From Symbiodinium natans (Eukaryota; Sar; Dinophyceae; Suessiales; Symbiodiniaceae): 64,000 nt of DNA. The position numbers and the translations under genes were made by a program. Each line of letters opens with the position of its first letter. The first letter of the stretch is position 1. Below are positions 58,554-64,000 of the stretch, piece after piece. Under the pieces are notes generated by a model. The model saw only the letters and a program-made list of their open reading frames with translations, had not been told where the DNA came from and made no database searches. The stretch lies in contig CAJNDS010002750.1 in assembly GCA_905221605.1 (NCBI GenBank), forward strand, positions 1 to 64,000, written 5' to 3'.

Positions 58554-59302
58554 CTGAGAACAACCAAAATAAGAAGTACAACATCACGCATACATCCTCT
58601 AAGGGTCTGACCATCTCATTGAACGACTTCACAACAGCTGGCATGGAGGACTGTCCGGCTCCCTGATCATCACAGCACGTACTCCGGATGCTGCGCTTTT
58701 ACTGGTGCACCTCTCTAAGACTCTACCAGACAATGCATGATTCCAGGCGCAAGATGAGACTGCGGCAAGACACAGGCTTCAAAGAGGCTTCAAAGGTGCG
58801 CCTGCTGCTCCCGCTGCTGACTGAAGTAGTTCACGAGTGTCCCTCGAGGCCACGCCTGAACGTTTCAAAAGAAGCGAATCGAGATCAAGCCCGTTGCAAA
58901 CCCGTCTGTCACAGGATCACAACAGGCATAAGCTGAATGTGAAAGCGACCTTTGTAGCCTTTGGCCTGATGAGTTACCCTGAGTTCGGCCGAATCAATGA
59001 CATGACAAGCTATATTAAGGGTTCCTCCGCCGCAGGTCCCTCCTTACAGGTCTGCGGACGGGGGCGGCTTCTTAGCAAGCTCCACAGAAGTCTGACAACA
59101 CTCCCAAGCCCGGTCATAGATTCTAAGCTTGTGCTCAAGTTCCTTGAGAATGAGAGTGTGGCACCGATATCGCCCCACTGAACTCTTGAAGTTGCTGTGA
59201 TATAAATGAGATAATACCTAGAGCATTACGCGCTCAAGTCCTGGACAGGAAGCGACGAAATCCAAAGTTGGCGCTGCGTTACACCCTGGAAGAATTTAGC
59301 TA

Positions 59303-59408
59303 CTAGGCCTGCTCTGCCGTGATCTCCTTCGCCGGGGCAATCCGCGAGGGTTGCGCATGAGGCCGCACATCCAAGTTGTATGTACCTTGGCGTCGAGGCT
59401 TTGTCAAG
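59303..59408 (-). CDS. terminal exon with TYNLDVR tail motif
   Basis: After a CCGACAG acceptor it reads LTKPRRQGTYNLDVRPHAQP and SRIAPAKEITAEQA stop at 59303. It is the same family as 58428-58553, on the same strand and about 0.8 kb away, so the two may be tandem paralogues or alternative ends of one gene. Confidence 0.55.
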
Positions 59409-59419
59409 CTGTCGGGCTG

Positions 59420-60830
59420 TAGGTTCAGCAACGGTTTGATGGACATGGACACACCACCTGCGGCAGATGTTGACATGAACCTGAGGACTGCACAGTCGAG
59501 GTCATTAAACCCCTGTATAACTGCGGGCAAGAAGGGATACTGCGTTGACCTGAGCGAGGCATGGCGAGGCAATCTGCCAGTGCAGAGGCGAACCTGTGTG
59601 AGAGTAACTTTTGGCATCCTGGCCTTAAATAACCTAGACAGGCAAGCAGAGCTTGTCACGTGAAAAGCCCACATGTTAGTGAACTGCTCACTCTACATGG
59701 GCCCCCACGAGGTGGGCTCGTACCGGCATTTTACGCCTGGCAGATGCAGCAGGGGAAATCCTTTGCAGTTCTTCGCGTTGTGCCACAAACTCCCCATGTG
59801 CCTTCTGGCAGCAGACGTGGCGCTGTAGCTGCCATGAGGGTGGTGGGGGACTCTCGATGCACGGCTTCTGGCGGCGCCTCCTGCCAGTGAACTGAGCCTA
59901 CCGGCTTTGAAGGTCCCGCTGCAGGCTGTCGAGAGGTCAAGCTCAAAGATGAAGCATTTGGACACTCAAAATGCTGCCGCCTGGACCGCAACTTCCTGCC
60001 AGGCAACCAGCATTTACTAAAATGCAGGGCCCCATACTCACGACCAGGCTAATCATCGGAGTCTGTCTGATCTAGGATGAGGAGCCACTCTGCCGCTCTA
60101 CTTTACCCCAGCACATCTGAGCCTGACGCTTCAAGCTCAGGATCTCAGATTGGCACAAACTGCTTTACTTTTCTGGCTTAGGTTGGCTGGAGCTATATAC
60201 ACGTAGATACATCTTGCCGATGGCCTCTTACTGTGGAGCTTGCCTGGGTCTGCCCCGGCTTGGCTACGATGTCGGATGCGCCTTTGTCCGCTGAGTTCGA
60301 AAGTCCTTGTTTTGCTTTTTGACCTGCGCAGGCTAACACACAAGCAGTACAGGGAATCGTTTCACATGCCGCAAGAACAGTCAAGGATGAACACAGGGTT
60401 CCCGTTCATTTTCGCCTTGTCCTTGCCGATGCGCGTCATTGATTTAATAAACACTAGGTCAAACTTCGACAAGCGGAAATACAATTTCAGAAAAGTGCTG
60501 TAAATAGCAACTAGCAGTGATGTGCTTTGTCTGCCCCAGAATCAGAAGAAGGATGCTATGTGCAGCACATGTCGACTTTTTTTTCTGAGCTTGTCCTCTG
60601 AATTTTGGCCAGACCGAAAACCAGAAATACGAATATTTTAACACATAGCGAAGAAAAAGTGCTGCCAATAGCGGCATGCTTTTTGCTTCCCATGTCTTCA
60701 GATTTCTTCCGACATTGTTCGGGCACACTTCAAGTCCAACAAACGTCAGTCTACATCGCGTCACTCTGATTGCAGACCATGATGTGCTTGTGGGTGATCC
60801 ATCTGTTTGATTTAACGTTTATAAGGGTAC
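59420..60830. other. stretch without a supported gene
   Basis: Plus 59376-59663 and minus 59303-59674 overlap and neither is decisive. It contains a segment near 59780-59840 that is related at DNA level to 10755-10830. Confidence 0.35.
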
Positions 60831-60837
60831 GGAAAAA

Positions 60838-61482
60838 ACCATGGACGTTTCCAACCGTCATGGACCCCCATGGACGTTTCCAACCGTCATGGACCCCCAT
60901 GGACGTTTCCAACTGTCATGGACCCCCATGGACGTTTCCATGGACGTCTCCAACCGTCATGGACCCCCATGGACGTTTCCAACCGTCATGGACCCCCATG
61001 GACGTTTCCAACCGTCATGGACCCCCATGGACGTTTCCAACCGTCATGGACCCCCATGGACGTTTCCAACCGTCATGGACCCCCATGGACGTTTGCAACC
61101 GTCATGGACCCCCATGGACGTTTGCGACCGTCATGGACCCCCATGGACGTTTCCAACCGTCATGGACCCCCATGAACGTTTGCAACCGTCATGGACCCCC
61201 ATGAACGTCTCCGACCGTCATGGACCCCCATGGACGTTTCCAACCGTCATGGACCCCCATGGACGTTTGCGACCGTCATGGACTCCCATAGACGTCTCCA
61301 ACCGTCATGGACCCCCATGGACGTCTCCAACCGTCATGGACCCCCATGGACGTTTCCAACCGTCATGGACCCCCATGGACGTTTGCGACCGTCATGGACC
61401 CCCATGGACGTCTCCAACCGTCATGGACCCCCATGGACGTTTCCAACCGTCATGGACCCCCATGGACGTTTGCAACTGTCAT
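60838..61482. repeat. 29-bp minisatellite, about 22 copies
   Basis: The unit begins CATGGACGTTTCCAACCGTC and ends ATGGACCCC. 29 is not a multiple of 3 and the unit lacks stops, so all three plus-strand frames are open and repeat the same peptide. Variants at the TTTCCAACC position (TTTGCAACC, TTTGCGACC, TCTCCAACC, TCTCCGACC) and one irregular unit near 60930-60950 show internal structure. Confidence 0.97.
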
Positions 61483-61648
61483 GGTTTTTTTTGTACCCTG
61501 ATATTTTTTTTTTTCGTTTGTTTTTGCCTTGTGTTGTGATATCAATGCCTTGCACTCTCTTGCCACTGCCGGCAGGGAACTTTGACTGGTCACAGAAGCC
61601 GTCAAGTACAGCAATCAGTACAGGTCGACGTGAGACTCGGATCGGAGC

Positions 61649-61707
61649 CCTGTGCCTCCACAAGCTGAGCCTCAAGTTCAGCTTTTGATTGCTTTAGCTC
61701 TTCCAAC
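61649..61707 (-). CDS. short coiled-coil exon
   Basis: After a GCTGCAG acceptor the minus strand reads LEELKQSKAELEAQLVEAQ with heptad spacing of Leu. The donor is GC or just beyond. Partner exons not identified. Confidence 0.45.
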
Positions 61708-61709
61708 CT

Positions 61710-63765
61710 GCAGCTCAGGAAGGATGGATGAATCACGCTGCTACTTGGCGTCCCGGCTATGTAAGCCGCGCTTGCAAAAGACTCATGGCCAAAAGCCGCA
61801 GCAACATGGGCTCGTATCGGATTCTTACGCAACTTCAAAGCCCTTGGCTCTCGTCGAATCAGCACCGATTCGCTTTGGCCAGCTGGCCTGAGGGGCGTCT
61901 ACGTGTGAGTTTTCGGCGGTCTGCCCAAGGGTGCTGCACACACTCTCCCAGGACTGTACCAAAACTCTACCAAGACTCCCCCAATCTCTACCACTTCTGG
62001 GCTGCCGGCGCGCCACCTTTCGGAGGCAAACCTGGCTGAGGCGCCTGGAAAGTTTTCGCGATCCAAGTAATGTCAAGCTGCTGAGCAGTGCTCGCGAGGT
62101 ACACAAATATCATCAAACATCCATCAATGCAGTGCTTTGGATGGTCCAGAGACGACTTGCAAACTCTGAAGAGCCTTAGGCGCTTCAATGCCAAACCTGA
62201 TCAAGCAGGTCTCACATGGGCTCACAAAAGCGTGTCATGAGGGGACAACACCTGTAGCTGTCGGGTCGGCCTGTCCGATGGGCCCTTTCCGGCGCCCTTT
62301 GGTGTTCGGCCATCGCCCTTTGGTGTGCGGCCATCGCCCTGTCGGCATCCAAGCAGGCCGGGAACCATGAACATCATGGCTTTCTTGTGACCCCGGCTAG
62401 GCTAATGCTGCTGCGGCCTGTGGATATGCCATGGGGCTTGGCCTCACTTGAGTGTGTACTCGCAGGAATCCATGACATTGCGTAAGCGGCTCTCACTACT
62501 AGTATCAGTGATGGCCATGGACTTCAGGGGCATACATCCATACCATTTCGTGAGAACTGCGAAACCAGTCACAACTGTCGAAATTGTCGAAGCATGTCCG
62601 GGCTCCACACGTGTCCCCTCGGGCTGAGCGTGCTCGCGGCTGTGGGTCACCGCGTCCAGCAACAGCCTCTCAGGACTGACTCAAACATGCCACGGTTGCT
62701 GCTGCCCTCACTTGCAATCGTGAGTCGAACACAACAGGCTGGCGATGGCTGGCGTCCTCTGCATCGCTGGGACTTCCTGTCACACAGCCCAAGCGTCAGG
62801 CTTTCTCACTGCTTATGCGGTGCAAAGTCGCCCTCAGGCGACATCCATGTTGCCACGTGAAACTGTCGGCAAGCCTTCAGCAAGCTTTCTCTTTTGCTCC
62901 GCTACCCGCCTGCAAAGAGCTGAGGATGGTTGCGTCATGTAAGGCGTTACTTGACAAAACTACTGCAGCGCTCTCAACTGGCCTCCCGGAGTGTAGCCAT
63001 GCCACCCTTTGCAACGGGAGAGTTTTAGTGAGCAGGCTTCGGTACTGCGTGCTCGGCGGAAAGTCTTTGAGCTTTCTGGCCTGATTGCATTGCCGGCCGA
63101 TAGTCGCGCGGCCGGATTGACTTGAACCTCAGAGACGCAAGCTGAAACACCCTTCCTGGGAGATGCTGATCCCCGAGCTGCTGGCCAACTGCTTGCAAAA
63201 AGACCTGCGAACAACTTGATCGGGTATGGCACGACAGACATGTCGGCAGACCCTGAGCTTCCGTGATGTTGTCTCAATTGAAGCTCAGATTGCGAAGTTG
63301 GGCCAATGTGTAGTGAGAAACATTGAGCAAGTTCGAGTAACGTAGTCACAAGCCGAGCTGTTTTGAAGCGGCCCAATCCACCCAGAGCTTAAACCACCCC
63401 TTGCGCTTCGCGCCCCCATGACCTCGCGGGCTCTGAGAATTTTTGGATCGTTTCGCCAAGACCTGAGCGCGCAAGGGGTCACAGGATGATGGCCTCTTGA
63501 GCAGCTAGGCAGGCCGCCGAAAAGACCCAGTCCTTGCGCTGCAACCTTAGGAATGATCGAAAGAAAGATGGTCAGTTTAGATACTTACAATCTGCTTCTG
63601 TTGCCGTATCGAAAGCTTGGCAGTTCGGACCAATGCCAGCATGCCTTCATCAAGTGACTCAGCAGCAGCCAGCTGCAATAGTGCGTTCAAGCTGCGGAGG
63701 AAGTGTCCGTAAAGTCTAACTTCCCCTCAAGCCTTGCACACGGTCATAAACTGATTTTGCTTTGA
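61710..63765. other. stretch with weak exon-like segments
   Basis: Minus 62444-62600 reads VLTKWYGCMPLKSMAITDTS to a stop. Minus 62960-63376 is a 138-codon open frame of mixed composition. A short direct repeat, GTTTCGGCCATCGCCC-like, lies near 62303-62340. None is recognised. Confidence 0.3.
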
Positions 63766-64000
63766 TCATTCTCCCAAAGGCGAGAACTCAGAAGCGGGCA
63801 TTAGTCTTTGGTCAAGCTCGTTTCGTCGATTCAAGAATGGATGTTTGCCCCCAAAGATGATCATGTACCTTTGGCCAATGATGGCCCGTGGCATCGTCAT
63901 CTTGCGACCATCGCATGCAAGCACCATGTAGGCTTCTCTTTTGAGCACCGCGTGGCCATGAGTGGCCCTGACATGCGAGCTGATCGAGCTCAAGTTGGCT
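63766..64000 (-). CDS. unknown protein, C-terminal exon, partial at window edge
   Basis: The frame is open from the window edge to a stop at 63766. It reads THGHAVLKREAYMVLACDGR, KMTMPRAIIGQRYMIIFGG and NRRNELDQRLMPASEF. Codon use and composition are strongly coding-like. Family not recognised. The start lies beyond the window. Confidence 0.5.
   Translation of the reverse strand, partial: ANLSSISSHVRATHGHAVLKREAYMVLACDGRKMTMPRAIIGQRYMIIFGGKHPFLNRRNELDQRLMPASEFSPLGE

Noticed and set aside
60770..61539. A 232-codon repetitive protein with DPHGRFQPSWTP units
   Set aside because: The 29-bp repeat has no stop in any of the three plus-strand frames, so open length carries no coding evidence.
1..64000. 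Dinoflagellate spliced-leader sequence, tRNA, rRNA or CRISPR arrays
   Set aside because: Looked for by eye on both strands. No convincing match to the spliced-leader core TTTTGGCTCAAG, no cloverleaf, no rRNA stretch and no spacer-repeat array. Short or diverged copies could be missed without a search.

Overview
The window looks like nuclear DNA of a dinoflagellate, most likely a Symbiodiniaceae-type alga. Four things point there: many short exons separated by short introns; splice donors that are often GC or GA instead of GT, with acceptors almost always AG followed by G; TTTAGGG/CCCTAAA telomere-type repeats; and a protein kinase carrying a signal peptide and SH3/Tudor-like tail repeats. There are no bacterial operons, no rRNA, and no tRNA or spliced-leader RNA gene that I can recognise. 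Single long ORFs mislead here. Real genes had to be rebuilt exon by exon from conserved protein motifs, and one attractive plus-strand gene model (5703-6586) turned out to be the antisense of a real gene.

Three genes are well supported, all on the minus strand. (1) About 3194-7902: a CocE/NonD (X-Pro dipeptidyl-peptidase type) alpha/beta-hydrolase in at least 16 exons, with nucleophile, Asp and His motifs and the C-terminal jelly-roll domain in the right order. (2) 14971-16983: a two-exon protein kinase with signal peptide, an HTD catalytic loop created by splicing at a GA donor, and two SH3/Tudor-like repeats. (3) 50020-57050: a classical short-chain dehydrogenase/reductase (SDR) in 13 exons plus a likely N-terminal one, several only 23-32 nt long. 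A fourth, 35197-39736, is a multi-pass membrane protein of unknown function. Weaker exon-level models lie at 17883-18800, 20396-20930, 25730-26560, 27411-27689, 27851-28126, 42755-43405, 44284-44447, 63766-64000 and elsewhere. Three isolated terminal exons (34111-34188, 58428-58553, 59303-59408) share the YNLD-type tail motif of the kinase repeats.

Layout: 1-1000, a palindrome cluster and a pyrimidine microsatellite; 3.2-7.9 kb, the CocE hydrolase; 10.2-12.8 kb, telomere-like patches and a tandem duplication; 15-17 kb, the kinase; 17.9-31.6 kb, scattered exon-level models and a triple hairpin; 35-39.7 kb, the membrane protein; 45-48.2 kb, duplicated exon-like units including a perfect 268-bp repeat offset by 900 bp; 50-57 kb, the SDR gene; 60.8-61.5 kb, a 29-bp minisatellite.

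The most unusual structure is in SDR intron 7 (50646-55595, 4950 nt, against less than 500 nt for the other introns). It contains a compositionally different island of about 4 kb with CCCTAAA-type repeats on its left part, TTTAGGG-type repeats in the middle, nested perfect inverted repeats, and a possible minus-strand gene with introns of about 50-70 nt. It may be an inserted linear or telomere-bearing element, or foreign DNA, lodged inside a host intron.
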